Assembly: GCF_963678635.1 (NCBI RefSeq) | Contig: NC_087069.1 | Coordinates: 46,764,276-46,828,275, forward strand | Direction of reading: 5' to 3' | Source of the DNA: Symsagittifera roscoffensis | Lineage: Eukaryota; Xenacoelomorpha; Acoela; Convolutidae | DNA length: 64,000 nucleotides | Shown: piece after piece, positions 21,130 to 35,530 of the stretch | How the letters are laid out: each line of letters starts with the position of its first letter | Position numbering within the stretch: position 1 is the first letter of the stretch | Translations under genes and position numbers: made by a program | The notes under the pieces: generated by a model | The model's database searches: none | Seen by the model: only the letters and a program-made list of their open reading frames with translations | Told to the model about the DNA's origin: nothing

Positions 21130-24100
21130 TAAAATTCCTAAGAAGCATGTAAAACTATCATTTTTTTTGCCCTCGTTATCAAAAATGTAAAATTCCTAAG
21201 AAGCATGTAAAACTATCATTTTTTTGCCCTCGTTATCAAAATAGTTAAATTCCTAAGAAGCATGTAAAACTATCATTTTGTTGCCCTCGTTATCAAAATA
21301 GAAAAATTCCTAAAAAGCATGTAAGACTATCATTTTGTTGCCCTCGTTATCAAAATAGTAAAATTCCTAAGAAGCATGTAAAACTATCATTTTTTTTGCC
21401 CTCGTTATCAAAATTGTAAAATTCCTAAGAAGCATGTAAAACTATCATTTTTTTGCCCTCGTTATCAAAATAGTTAAATTCCTAAGAAACATGTGAAACT
21501 ATCATTTTGTTGCCCTCGTTATCAAAATAGTAAAATTCCTAAGAAACATGTGAAACTATCATTTTGTTGCCCTCGTTATCAAAATAGTAAAATTCCTAAG
21601 AAGCATGTAAAACTATCATTTTGTTGCCGTTGTTATCAAAAAAGTAAAATTCCTAAGAAGCATGTAAAACTATCATTTTGTTGCCTTCGTTATCGAAATA
21701 GTAAAAATCCTAAGAAGCATGTAAAACTATCATTTTGTTGCCCTCGTTATCAAAATAGTAAAATTCCTAAGAAGCATGTAAAACTATCATTTTGTTGCCC
21801 TTGTTATCAAAATAGTAAAATTCCTAAGAAGCATGTAAAACTATCATTTTGTTGCCGTCGTTATCAAAATAGTAAAATTCCTAAGAAACATGTGAAACTA
21901 TCATTTTGTTGCCCTCGTTATCAAAATAGTAAAATTCCTAAGAAGCATGTAAAACTATCATTTTGTTGCCCTCGTTATCAAAATAGTAAAATTCCTAAGA
22001 AGCATGTAAAACTATCATTTTGTTGCCCTCGTTATCAAAATAGTAAAATTCCTAAGAAGCATGTAAAACTATCATTTTTTTTGCCCTCGTTATCAAAATT
22101 GTAAAATTCCTAAGAAGCATGTAAAACTATCATATTTTGCCCTCGTTATCAAAATAGTTAAATTCCTAAGAAGCATGTAAAACTATCATTTTGTTGCCGT
22201 TGTTATCAAAAAAGTAAAATTCCTAAGAAGCATGTAAAACTATCATTTTGTTGCCTTCGTTATCGAAATAGTAAAAGTCCTAAGAAGCATGTAAAACTAT
22301 CATTTTGTTGCCTTCGTTATCAAAATAGTAAAATTCCTAAGAAGCATGTAAAACTATCATTTTGTTGCCCTCGTTATCAAAATAGTAAAATTCCTAAGAA
22401 GCATGTAAAACTATCATTTTGTTGCCCTCGTTATCAAAATATTAAAATTCCTAAGAAGCATGTAAAACTATCATTTTGTTGCCGTCGTTATCAAAATAGT
22501 AAAATTCCTAAGAAACATGTGAAACTATCATTTTGTTGCCCTCGTTATCAAAATAGTAAAATTCCTAAGAAGCATGTAAAACTATCATTTTGTTGCCGTC
22601 GTTATCAAAATAGTAAAATTCCTAAGAAACATGTGAAACTATCATTTTGTTGCCCTCGTTATCAAAATAGTAAAATTCCTCAGAAGCATGTAAAACTATC
22701 ATTTTGTTGCCCTCGTTATCACAGTAGTAAGATTCCTGAGAAGCATGTAAAACTATCATTTTGTTGCCCTCGTTATCAAAATAGTAAAATTCATAAGAAG
22801 CATGTAAAACTATCATTTTGTTGCCCTCGTTATCAAAATAGTAAAATTCCTAAGAAGCATGTAAAACTATCATTTTGTTGCCCTCGTTATCAAAATAGTA
22901 TAATTCCTAAGAAGCATGTAAAACTATCATTTTGTTGCCCTCATTATCAAAATAGTAAAATTCCTAAGAAGCATGTAAAACTATCATTTTGTTGCCCTCG
23001 TTATCAAAATAGTAAAATTCCTAAGAAGCATGTAAAACTATAATTTTGTTGCCCTCGTTATCAAAATAGTATAATTCCTAAGAAGCATGTAAAACTATCA
23101 TTTTGTTGCCCTCATTATCAAAATAGTAAAATTCCTAAGAAGCATGTAAAACTATCATTTTGTTGCCCTCGTTATCAAAATAGTAAAATTCCTAAGAAGC
23201 ATGTAAGACTATCATTTTGTTGCCCTCGTTATCAAAATAGTAAAATTCCTAAGAAGCATGTAAAACTATCATTTTTTTGCCCTCGTTATCAAAATTGTAA
23301 AATTCCTAAGAAGCATGTAAAACTATCATTTTTTTGCCCTCGTTATCAAAATAGTTAAATTCCTAAGAAGCATGTAAAACTATCATTTTGTAGCCGTTGT
23401 TATCAAAAAAGTAAAATTCCTAAGAAGCATGTAAAACTATCATTTTGTTGCCTTCGTTATCGAAATAGTAAAAGTCCTAAGAAGCATGTAAAACTATCAT
23501 TTTGTTGCCCTCGTTATCAAAATAGTAAAATTCCTAAGAAGCATGTAAAACTATCATTTTGTTGCCCTCGTTATCAAAATAGTATAATTCCTAAGAAGCA
23601 TGTAAAACTATCATTTTGTTGCCCTCATTATCAAAATAGTAAAATTCTAAGAAGCATGTAAAACTATCATTTTGTTGCCCTCGTTATCAAAATAGTAAAA
23701 TTCCTAAGAAGCATGTAAAACTATAATTTTGTTGCCCTCGTTATCAAAATAGTATAATTCCTAAGAAGCATGTAAAACTATCATTTTGTTGCCCTCATTA
23801 TCAAAATAGTAAAATTCCTAAGAAGCATGTAAAACTATCATTTTGTTGCCCTCGTTATCAAAATAGTAAAATTCCTAAGAAGCATGTAAGACTATCATTT
23901 TATTGCCCTCGTTATCAAAATAGTAAAATTCCTAAGAAGCATGTAAAACTATCATTTTTTTTGCCCTCGTTATCAAAATTGTAAAATTCCTAAGAAGCAT
24001 GTAAAACTATCATTTTTTTTGCCCTCGTTATCAAAATAGTTAAATTCCTAAGAAGCATGTAAAACTATCATTTTGTAGCCGTTGTTATCAAAAAAGTAAA

Positions 24101-24170
24101 ATTCCTAAGAAGCATGTAAAACTATCATTTTGTTGCCTTCGTTATCGAAATAGTAAAAGTCCTAAGAAGC
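21130..24170. repeat. Satellite block with T-run expansions and recurrent frameshifted monomers
   Basis: The T run of the monomer is lengthened to 7-8 (ATTTTTTTTGCCC) several times, always next to a monomer with AAAATTGTAAAATT or AGTTAAATT and followed by GTTGTTATCAAAAAAGT and CTTCGTTATCGAAATAG monomers. This ordered cassette recurs near 21160-21250, 21400-21480, 22080-22280, 23270-23470 and 23950-24150, so it is a mobile homogenisation unit inside the array. Confidence 0.7.
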
Positions 24171-25809
24171 ATGTAAAACTATCATTTTGTTGCCCTCGTT
24201 ATCAAAATAGTAAAATTCCTAAGAAGCATGTAAAACTATCATTTTGTTGCCCTCGTTATCAAAATAGTAAAATTCCTAAGAAGCATGTATAACTATCATT
24301 TTGTTGCCCTCGTTATCAAAATAGTAAAATTCCTAAGAAGCATGTAAAACTATCATTTTGTTGCCGTCGTTATCAAAATAGTAAAATTCCTAAGAAACAT
24401 GTGAAACTATCATTTTGTTGCCCTCGTTATCAAAATAGTAAAATTCCTAAGAAGCTTGTAAAACTATCATTTTGTTGCCCTCGTTATCAAAGTAGTAAAA
24501 TTCCTGAGAAGCATGTAAAACTATCATTTTGTTGCCCTCGTTATCAAAATAGTAAAATTCCTAAGAAGCATGTAAAACTATCATTTTGTTGCCCTCGTTA
24601 TCAAAATAGTAAAATTCCTAAGAAGCATGTAAAACTATCATTTTGTTGCCCTCGTTATCAAAATAGTAAAATTCCTAAGAAGCATGTAAAACTATCATTT
24701 TGTTGCCGTCGTTATCAAAATAGTAAAATTCCTAAGAAACATGTGAAACTATCATTTTGTTGCCCTCGTTATCAAAATAGTAAAATTCCTAAGAAGCATG
24801 TAAAACTATCATTTTGTTGCCCTCGTTATCAAAGTAGTAAATTCCTGAGAAGCATGTAAGACTATCAGTTTGTTGCCCTCGTTATCAAAATAGTAAAATT
24901 CCTAAGAAGCATGTAAAACTATCATTTTGTTGCCGTCGTTATCAAAATAGTAAAATTCCTAAGAAACATGTGAAACTATCATTTTGTTGCCCTCGTTATC
25001 AAAATAGTAAAATTCCTAAGAAGCATGTAAAACTATCATTTTGTTGCCCTCGTTATCAAAGTAGTAAAATTCCTGAGAAGCATGTAAAACTATCATTTTG
25101 TTGCCCTCGTTATCAAAATAGTAAAATTCCTAAGAAGCATGTAAAACTATCATTTTGTTGCCCTCGTTATCAAAATAGTAAAATTCCTAAGAAGCATGTA
25201 AAACTATCTTTTTGTTGCCGTCGTTATCAAAATAGTAAAATTCCTAAGAAACATGTGAAACTATCATTTGTTGCCCTCGTTATCAAAATAGTAAAATTCC
25301 TAAGAAGCATGTAAAACTATCATTTTGTTGCCCTCGTTATCAAAATAGTAAAATTCCTAAGAAGCATGTAAAACTATCATTTTGTTGCCCTCGTTATCAA
25401 AATAGTAAAATTCCTAAGAAGCATGTAAAACTATCATTTTGTTGCCGTCGTTATCAAAATAGTAAAATTCCTAAGAAACATGTGAAACTATCATTTTGTT
25501 GCCCTCGTTATCAAAATAGTAAAATTCCTAAGAAGCATGTAAAACTATCATTTTGTTGCCCTCGTTATCAAAGTAGTAAAATTCCTGAGAAGCATGTATA
25601 ATTATCATTTTGTTGCCCTCGTTATCAAAATAGTAAAATTCCTAAGAAGCATGTAAAACTATCACTTTGTTGCCCTCGTTATCAAAATAGTAAAATTCCT
25701 AAGAAGCATGTAAAACTATCATTTTGTTGCCGTCGTTATCAAAATAGTAAAATTCCTAAGAAGCATGTAAAACTATCATTTTGTTGCCGTCGTTATCAAA
25801 ATAGTAAAA

Positions 25810-28800
25810 TTCCCAAGAAACATGTGAAACTATCATTTTGTTGCCCTCGTTATCAAAATTGTAAAATTCATAAGAAGCATGTAAAACTATCATTTTGTTG
25901 CCCTCGTTATCAAAGTGGTAAAATTCCTGAGAAGCATGTAAAACTATCATTTTGTTGCCCTCGTTATCAAAATAGTAAAATTCCTAAGAAGCATGTAAAA
26001 CTATCATTTTGTTGCCCTCGTTATCAAAATAGTAAAATTCCTAAGAAGCATGTAAAACTATCATTTTGTTGCCCTCGTTATCAAAATAGTAAAATTCCTA
26101 AGAAACATGTGAAACTATCATTTTGTTGCCCTCGTTATCAAAATAGTAAAATTCCTAAGAAGCATGTAAAACTATCATTTTGTTGCCCTCGTTATCAAAG
26201 TAGTAAAATTCCTGAGAAGCCTGTATAATTATCATTTTGTTGCCCTCGTTATCAAAATAGTAAAATTCCTAAGAAGCATGTAAAACTATCACTTTGTTGC
26301 CCTCGTTATCAAAATAGTAAAATTCCTAAGAAGCATGTAAAACTATCATTTTGTTGCCGTGGTTATCAAAATAGTAAAATTCCTAAGAAGCATGTAAAAC
26401 TATCATTTTGTTGCCGTCGTTATCAAAATAGTAAAATTCCCAAGAAACATGTGAAACTATCATTTTGTTGCCCTCGTTATCAAAATTGTAAAATTCCTAA
26501 GAAGCATGTAAAACTATCATTTTGTTGCCCTCGTTATCAAAGTGGTAAAATTCCTGAGAAGCATGTAAAACTATCATTTTGTTGCCCTCGTTATCAAAAT
26601 AGTAAAATTCCTAAGAAGCATGTAAAACTATTATTTTGTTGCCCTCGTTATCAAAATAGTAAAATTCCTAAGAAGCATGTGAAACTATCATTTTGTTGCC
26701 CTCGTTATCAAAATAGTAAAATTTCTAAGAAACATGTGAAACTATCATTTTGTTGCCCTCGTTATCAAAATAGTAAAATTCCTAAGAAGCATGTAAAACT
26801 ATCATTTTGTTGCCCTCGTTATCAAAATAGTAAAATTCCTAAGAAGCATGTAAAACTATCATTTTGTTGCCCTCGTTATCAAAATAGTAAAATTCCTAAG
26901 AAAAATGTGAAACTATCATTTTGTTGCCCTTGTTATCAAAATAGTAAAATTCCTAAGAAGCATGTAAAACTATCATTTTGTTGCCCTCGTTATCAAAATA
27001 GTAAAATTCCTAAGAAGCATGTAAAACTATCATTTTGTTGCCCTCGTTATCAAAATAGTAAAATTCCTAAGAAACATGTGAAACTATCATTTTGTTGCCC
27101 TCGTTATCAAAATAGTAAAATTCCTAAGAAGCATGTAAAACTATCATTTTGTTGCCCTCGTTATCAAAGTAGTAAAATTCCTGAGAAGCATGTATAATTA
27201 TCATTTTGTTGCCCTCGTTATCAAAATAGTAAAATTCCTAAGAAGCATGTAAAACTATCACTTTGTTGCCCTCGTTATCAAAATAGTAAAATTCCTAAGA
27301 AGCATAAAAAATTATCATTTTGTTGCCGTCGTTATCAAAATAGTAAAATTCCTAAGAAGCATGTAAAACTATCATTTTGTTGCCGTCGTTATCAAAATAG
27401 TAAAATTCCCAAGAAACATGTGAAACTATCATTTTGTTGCCCTCGTTATCAAAATTGTAAAATTCCTAAGAAGCATGTAAAACTATCATTTTGTTGCCCT
27501 CGTTATCAAAGTGGTAAAATTCCTGAGAAGCATGTAAAACTATCATTTTGTTGCCCTCGTTATCAAAATAGTAAAATTCCTAAGAAGCATGTAAAACTAT
27601 CATTTTGTTGCCCTCGTTATCAAAATAGTAAAATTCCTAAGAAGCATGTGAAACTATCATTTTGTTGCCCTCGTTATCAAAATAGTAAAATTTCTAAGAA
27701 ACATGTGAAACTATCATTTTGTTGCCCTCGTTATCAAAATAGTAAAATTCCTAAGAAGCATGTAAAACTATCATTTTGTTGCCCTCGTTATCAAAATAGT
27801 AAAATTCCTAAGAAGCATGTAAAACTATCATTTTGTTGCCCTCGTTATCAAAATAGTAAAATTCCTAAGAAACATGTGAAACTATCATTTTGTTGCCCTC
27901 GTTATCAAAATAGTAAAATTCCTAAGAAGCATGTAAAACTATCATTTTGTTGCCCTCGTTATCAAAATAGTAAAATTCCTAAGAAGCATGTAAAACTATC
28001 ATTTTGTTGCCCTCGTTATCAAAATAGTAAAATTCCTAAGAAACATGTGAAACTATCATTTTGTTGCCCTCGTTATCAAAATAGTAAAATTCCTAAGAAG
28101 CATGTAAAACTATCATTTTGTTGCCCTCGTTATCAAAGTAGTAAAATTCCTGAGAAGCATGTATAATTATCATTTTGTTGCCCTCGTTATCAAAATAGTA
28201 AAATTCCTAAGAAGCATGTAAAACTATCACTTTGTTGCCCTCGTTATCAAAATAGTAAAATTCCTAAGAAGCATAAAAAACTATCATTTTGTTGCCGTCG
28301 TTATCAAAATAGTAAAATTCCTAAGAAGCATGTAAAACTATCATTTTGTTGCCGTCGTTATCAAAATAGTAAAATTCCCAAGAAACATGTGAAACTATCA
28401 TTTTGTTGCCCTCGTTATCAAAATTGTAAAATTCCTAAGAAGCATGTAAAACTATCATTTTGTTGCCCTCGTTATCAAAGTGGTAAAATTCCTGAGAAGC
28501 ATGTAAAACTATCATTTTGTTGCCCTCGTTATCAAAATAGTAAAATTCCTAAGAAGCATGTAAAACTATCATTTTGTTGCCCTCGTTATCAAAATAGTAA
28601 AATTCCTAAGAAGCATGTAAAACTATCATTTTGTTGCCGTCGTTATCAAAATAGTAAAACTCCTAAGAAACATGTGAAACTATCATTTTGTTGCCCTCGT
28701 TATCAAAATAGTAAAATTCCTAAGAAGCATGTAAAACTATCATTTTGTTGCCCTCGTTATCAAAGTAGTAAAATTCCTGAGAAGCATGTATAATTATCAT

Positions 28801-29440
28801 TTTGTTGCCCTCGTTATCAAAATAGTAAAATTCCTAAGAAGCATGTAAAACTATCACTTTGTTGCCCTCGTTATCAAAATAGTAAAATTCCTAAGAAGCA
28901 TGTAAAACTATCATTTTGTTGCCGTCGTTATCAAAATAGTAAAATTCCTAAGAAGCATGTAAAACTATCATTTTGTTGCCGTCGTTATCAAAATAGTAAA
29001 ACTCCCAAGAAACATGTGAAACTATCATTTTGTTGCCCTCGTTATCAAAATTGTAAAATTCCTAAGAAGCATGTAAAACTATCATTTTGTTGCCCTCGTT
29101 ATCAAAGTGGTAAAATTCTTGAGAAGCATGTAACACTATCATTTTGTTGCCCTCGTTATCAAAATAGTAAAATTCCTAAGAAGCATGTAAAACTATCATT
29201 TTGTTGCCCTCGTTATCAAAAAAGTAAAATTCCTAAGAAGCATGTAAAACTATCATTTTGTTGCCCTCGTTATCAAAATAGTATAATTCCTAAGAAGCAT
29301 GTAAAACTATCATTTTGTTGCCCTCATTATCCAAATAGTAAAATTCCTAAGAAGCATGTAAAACTATCATTTTGTTACCCTCGTTATCAAAATAGTAAAA
29401 TTCCTAAGAAGCATGTAAAACTATAATTTTGTTGCCCTCG
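25810..29440. repeat. Alternating 11-mer and 17-mer higher-order repeats
   Basis: The marker pair CCCAAGAAACATGTG followed by ATCAAAATTGTAAAATTC occurs at about 25812, 26439, 27408, 28377 and 29004. The spacings are 627, 969, 969 and 627 bases, exactly 11, 17, 17 and 11 monomers. Each copy is followed by CAAAGTGGTAAAATTC and ends with a GTATAATTATC monomer. The 17-mers equal an 11-mer with six extra monomers. Confidence 0.9.
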
Positions 29441-29819
29441 TTATCAAAATAGTAAAATTCCTAAGAAGCATGTAAAACTATCATTTTGTTGCCCTTGTTA
29501 TCAAAATAGTAAAATTCCTAAGAAGCATGTAAAACTATCATTTTGTTGCGCTCGTTATCAAAATAGTAAAATTCCTAAGAAGCATGTAAAACTATCATTT
29601 TGTTGCCGTCGTTATCAAAATAGTAAAATTCCTAAGAAGCATGTAAAACTATCATTTTGTTGCCCTCGTTATCAAAATAGTAAAATTCCTAAGAAGCATG
29701 TAAAACTATCATTTTGTTGCCGTCGTTATCAAAATAGTAAAATTCCTAAGAAACATGTGAAACTATCATTTTGTTGCCCTCGTTATCAAAATAGTAAAAT
29801 TCCTAAGAAGCATGTAAAA

Positions 29820-31560
29820 CTATCATTTTGTTGCCCTCGTTATTAAAGTAGTAAAATTCCTGAGAAGCATGTAAAACTATCATTTTGTTGCCCTCGTTAT
29901 CAAAATAGTAAAATTCCTAAGAAGCATGTAAAACTATCATTTTGTTGCCGTCGTTATCAAAATAGTAAAATTCCTAAGAAGCATGTAAAACTATCATTTT
30001 GTTGCCCTCGTTATCAAAATAGTAAAATTCCTAAGAAGCATGTAAAACTATCATTTTGTTTCCGTCGTTATCAAAATAGTAAAATTCCTAAGAAACATGT
30101 GAAACTATCATTTTGTTGCCCTCGTTATCAAAATAGTAAAATTCCTAAGAAGCATGTAAAACTATCATTTTGTTGCCGTCGTTATCAAAATAGTAAAATT
30201 CCTAAGAAACATGTGAAACTATCATTTTGTTGCCCTCGTTATCAAAATAGTAAAATTCCTAAGAAGCATGTAAAACTATCATTTTGTTGCCCTCGTTATC
30301 AAAGTAGTAAAATTCCTAAGAAGCATGTAAAACTATCATTTTGTTGCCCTCGTTATCAAAATAGTAAAATTCCTAAGAAGCATGTAAAACTATCATTTTG
30401 TTGCCCTCGTTATCAAAATAGTAAAATTCCTAAGAAACATGTGAAACTATCATTTTGTTGCCCTCGTTATCAAAATAGTAAAATTCCTAAGAAGCATGTA
30501 AAACTATCATTTTGTTGCCCTCGTTATCAAAGTAGTAAAATTCCTAAGAAGCATGTAAAACTATCATTTTGTTGCCCTCGTTATCAAAATAGTAAAATTC
30601 CTAAGAAGCATGTAAAACTATCATTTTGTTGCCCTCGTTATCAAAATAGTAAAATTCCTAAGAAGCATGTAAAACTATCATTTTGTTGCCCTCGTTATTA
30701 AAGTAGTAAAATTCCTGAGAAGCATGTAAAACTATCATTTTGTTGCCCTCGTTATCAAAATAGTAAAATTCCTAAGAAGCATGTAAAACTATCATTTTGT
30801 TGCCGTCGTTATCAAAATAGTAAAATTCCTAAGAAGCATGTAAAACTATCATTTTGTTGCCCTCGTTATCAAAATAGTAAAATTCCTAAGAAGCATGTAA
30901 AACTATCATTTTGTTTCCGTCGTTATCAAAATAGTAAAATTCCTAAGAAACATGTGAAACTATCATTTTGTTGCCCTCGTTATCAAAATAGTAAAATTCC
31001 TAAGAAGCATGTAAAACTATCATTTTGTTGCCGTCGTTATCAAAATAGTAAAATTCCTAAGAAACATGTGAAACTATCATTTTGTTGCCCTCGTTATCAA
31101 AATAGTAAAATTCCTAAGAAGCATGTAAAACTATCATTTTGTTGCCCTCGTTATCAAAGTAGTAAAATTCCTAAGAAGCATGTAAAACTATCATTTTGTT
31201 GCCCTCGTTATCAAAATAGTAAAATTCCTAAGAAGCATGTAAAACTATCATTTTGTTGCCCTCGTTATCAAAATAGTAAAATTCCTAAGAAGCATGTAAA
31301 ACTATCATTTTGTTGCCCTTGTTATCAAAATAGTAAAATTCCTAAGAAGCATGTAAAACTATCATTTTGTTGCGCTCGTTATCAAAATAGTAAAATTCCT
31401 AAGAAGCATGTAAAACTATCATTTTGTTGCCGTCGTTATCAAAATAGTAAAATTCCTAAGAAGCATGTAAAACTATCATTTTGTTGCCCTCGTTATCAAA
31501 ATAGTAAAATTCTTAAGAAGCATGTAAAACTATCATTTTGTTGCCGTCGTTATCAAAATA
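29820..31560. repeat. 15-mer higher-order repeat (855 bp)
   Basis: The rare CGTTATTAAAGTAGT monomer at about 29841 recurs at 30696, and the GTTTCCGTCG plus GAAACATGTG pair follows each copy at the same offset. The distance is exactly 15 monomers, and the intervening variants agree in order. Confidence 0.85.
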
Positions 31561-34500
31561 GTAAAATTCCTAAGAAACATGTGAAACTATCATTTTGTTG
31601 CCCTCGTTATCAAAATAGTAAAATTCCTAAGAAGCATGTAAAACTATCATTTTGTTGCCCTCGTTATCAAAGTAGTAAAATTCCTGAGAAGCATGTAAAA
31701 CTATCATTTTGTTGCCCTCGTTATCAAAATAGTAAAATTCCTAAGAAGCATGTAAAACTATCATTTTGTTGCCCTCGTTATCAAAATAGTAAAATTCCTA
31801 AGAAGCATGTAAAACTATCATTTTGTTGCCCTCGTTATCAAAATAGTAAAATTCCTAAGAAGCATGTAAAACTATCATTTTGTTGCCGTCGTTATCAAAA
31901 TAGTAAAATTCCTAAGAAACATGTGAAACTATCATTTTGTTGCCCTCGTTATCAAAATAGTAAAATTCCTAAGAAGCATGTAAAACTATCATTTTGTTGC
32001 CCTCGTTATCAAAGTAGTAAAATTCCTGAGAAGCATGTAAAACTATCATTTTGTTGCCCTCGTTATCAAAATAGTCAAATTCCTAAGAAGCATGTAAAAC
32101 TATCATTTTGTTGCCGTCGTTATCAAAATAGTAAAATTCCTAAGAAACATGTGAAACTATCATTTTGTTGCCCTCGTTATCAAAATAGTAAAATTCCTAA
32201 GAAGCATGTAAAACTATCATTTTGTTGCCCTCGTTATCAAAGTAGTAAAATTCCTGAGAAGCATGTAAAACTATCATTTTGTTGCCCTCGTTATCAAAAT
32301 AGTAAAATTCCTAAGAAGCATGTAAAACTATCATTTTGTTGCCCTCGTTATCAAAATAGTAAAATTCCTAAGAAGCATGTAAAACTATCATTTTGTTGCC
32401 GTCGTTATCAAAATAGTAAAATTCCTAAGAAACACGTGAAACTATCATTTTGTTGCCCTCGTTATCAAAATAGTAAAATTCCTAAGAAGCATGTAAAACT
32501 ATCATTTTGTTGCCCTCGTTATCAAAATAGTAAAATTCCTAAGAAGCATGTAAAACTATCATTTTGTTGCCCTCGTTATCAAAATAGTAAAATTCCTAAG
32601 AAGCATGTAAAACTATCATTTTGTTGCCGTCGTTATCAAAATAGTAAAATTCCTAAGAAACATGTGAAACTATCATTTTGTTGCCCTCGTTATCAAAATA
32701 GTAAAATTCCTAAGAAGCATGTAAAACTATCATTTTGTTGCCCTCGTTATCAAAGTAGTAAAATTCCTGAGAAGCATGTAAAACTATCATTTTGTTGCCC
32801 TCGTTATCAGAATAGTAAAATTCCTAAGAAGCATGTAAAACTATCATTTTGTTGCCCTCGTTATCAAAATAGTAAAATTCCTAAGAAACATGTGAAACTA
32901 TCATTTTGTTGCCCTCGTTATCAAAATAGTAAAATTCTTAAGAAGCATGTAAAACTATCATTTTGTTGCCGTCGTTATCAAAATAGTAAAATTCCTAAGA
33001 AACATGTGAAACTATCATTTTGTTGCCCTCGTTATCAAAATAGTAAAATTCCTAAGAAGCATGTAAAACTATCATTTTGTTGCCCTCGTTATCAAAGTAG
33101 TAAAATTCCTGAGAAGCATGTAAAACTATCATTTTGTTGCCCTCGTTATCAAAATAGTAAAATTCCTAAGACGCATGTAAAACTATCATTTTGTTGCCCT
33201 CGTTATCAAAATAGTAAAATTCCTAAGAAGCATGTAAAACTATCATTTTGTTGCCCTCGTTATCAAAATAGTATAATTCCTAAGAAGCATGTAAAACTAT
33301 CATTTTGTTGCCCTCATTATCAAAATAGTAAAATTCCTAAGAAGCATGTAAAAGTATCATTTTGTTGCCCTCGTTATCAAAATAGTAAAATTCCTAAGAA
33401 GCATGTAAAACTATAATTTTGTTGCCCTCGTTATCAAAATAGTATAATTCCTAAGAAGCATGTAAAACTATCATTTTGTTGCCCTCATTATCAAAATAGT
33501 AAAATTCCTAAGAAGCATGTAAAACTATCATTTTGTTGCCCTCGTTATCAAAATAGTAAAATTCCTAAGAAGCATGTAAGACTATCATTTTGTTGCCCTC
33601 GTTATCAAAATAGTAAAATTCCTAGGAAGCATGTAAAACTATCATTTTTTTTGCCCTCGTTATCAAAATTGTAAAATTCCTAAGAAGCATGTAAAACTAT
33701 CATTTTTTTGCCCTCGTTATCAAAATAGTTAAATTCCTAAGAAGCATGTAAAACTATCATTTTGTTGCCGTTGTTATCAAAAAAGTAAAATTCCTAAGAA
33801 GCATGTAAAACTATCATTTTGTTGCCCTCGTTATCAAAATAGTAAAATTCCTAAGAAGCATGTAAAACTATCATTTTGTTGCCCTCGTTATCAAAATAGT
33901 AAAATTCCTAAGAAGCATGTAGAACTATCATTTTGTTGCCCTCGTTATCAAAATAGTAAAATTCCTAAGAAGCATGTAAAACTATCATTTTGTTGCCGTC
34001 GTTATCAAAATAGTAAAATTCCTAAGAAACTTGTGAAACTATCATTTTGTTGCCCTCGTTATCAAAATAATAAAATTCCTAAGAAGCATGTAAAACTACC
34101 ATTTTGTTGCCCTCGTTATCAAAGTAGTAAAATTCCTGAGAAGCATGTAAAACTATCATTTTGTTGCCCTCGTTATCAAAATAGTAAAATTCCTAAGAAG
34201 CATGTAAAACTATCAATTTGTTGCCGTCGTTATCAAAATAGTAAAATTCTTAAGAAACATGTGAAACTATCATTTTGTTACCCTCGTTATCAAAATAGTA
34301 AAATTCCTAAGAAGCATGTAAAACTATCATTTTGTTGCCCTCGTTATCAAAGTAGTAAAATTCCTGAGAAGCATGTAAAACTATCATTTTGTTGCCCTCG
34401 TTATCAAAATAGTAAAATTCCTAAGAAGCATGTAAAACTATCATTTTGTTGCGCTCGTTATCAAAATAGTAAAATTCCTAAGAAGCATGTCAAACTATCA

Positions 34501-35530
34501 TTTTGTTGCCGTCGTTTTCAAAATAGTATAATTCCTAAGAAACATGTGAAACTATCATTTTGTTGCCCTCGTTATCAAAATAGTAAAATTCCTAAGAAGC
34601 ATGTAAAACTATCATTTTGTTGCCCTCGTTATCAAAATAGTAAAATTCCTAAGAAGCATGTAAAACTATCATTTTGTTTCCCTCGTTATCAAAATAGTAA
34701 AATTCCTAAGAAGCATGTAAAACTATCATTTTGTTGCCGTCGTTATCAAAATAGTAAAATTCCTAAGAAACATGTGAAACTATCATTTTGTTGCCCTCGT
34801 TATCAAAATAGTAAAATTCCTAAGAAGCATGTAAAACTATCATTTTGTTGCCCTCGTTATCAAAGTAGTAAAATTCCTGAGAAGCATGTAAAACTATCAT
34901 TTTGTTGCCCTCGTGATCAAAATAGTAAAATTCCTAAGAAGCATGTAAAACTATCATTTTGTTGCCCTCGTTATCAAAATAGTAAAATTCCTAAGAAGCA
35001 TGTAAAACTATCATTTTGTTGCCCTCCTTATCAAAATAGTAAAATTCCTAAGAAGCATGTAAAACTATCATTTTGTTGCCGTCGTTATCAAAATAGTAAA
35101 ATTCCTAAGAAACATGTGAAACTATCTTTTTGTTGCCCTCGTTATCAAAATAGTAAAATTCCTAAGAAGCATGTAAAACTATCATTTTGTTGCCCTCGTT
35201 ATCAAAGTAGTAAAATTCCTGAGAAGCATGTAAAACTATCATTTTGTTGCCCTCGTTATCAAAACAGTAAAATTCCTAAGAAGCATGTAAAACTATCATT
35301 TTGTTGCCCTCGTTATCAAAATAGTAAAATTCCTAAGAAGCATGTAAAACTATCATTTTGTTGCCCTCGTTATCAAAATAGTATAATTCCTAAGAAGCAT
35401 GTAAAACTATCATTTTGTTGCCCTCATTATCAAAATAGTAAAATTCCTAAGAAGCATGTAAAACTATCATTTTGTTGCCCTCGTTATCAAAATAGTAAAA
35501 TTCCTAAGAAGCATGTAAAACTATAATTTT
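31560..35530. repeat. Satellite block of repeating five- to eight-monomer cassettes
   Basis: The order CCGTCG, GAAACATGTGAAACT, plain monomer, CAAAGTAGTAAAATTCCTGAG, plain monomers recurs many times with five to eight monomers per cycle. The longest stop-free frame of the array lies mostly here (30954-33416). A CTATAATTTTG monomer closes the block at about 33411 and again at 35522. Confidence 0.75.
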
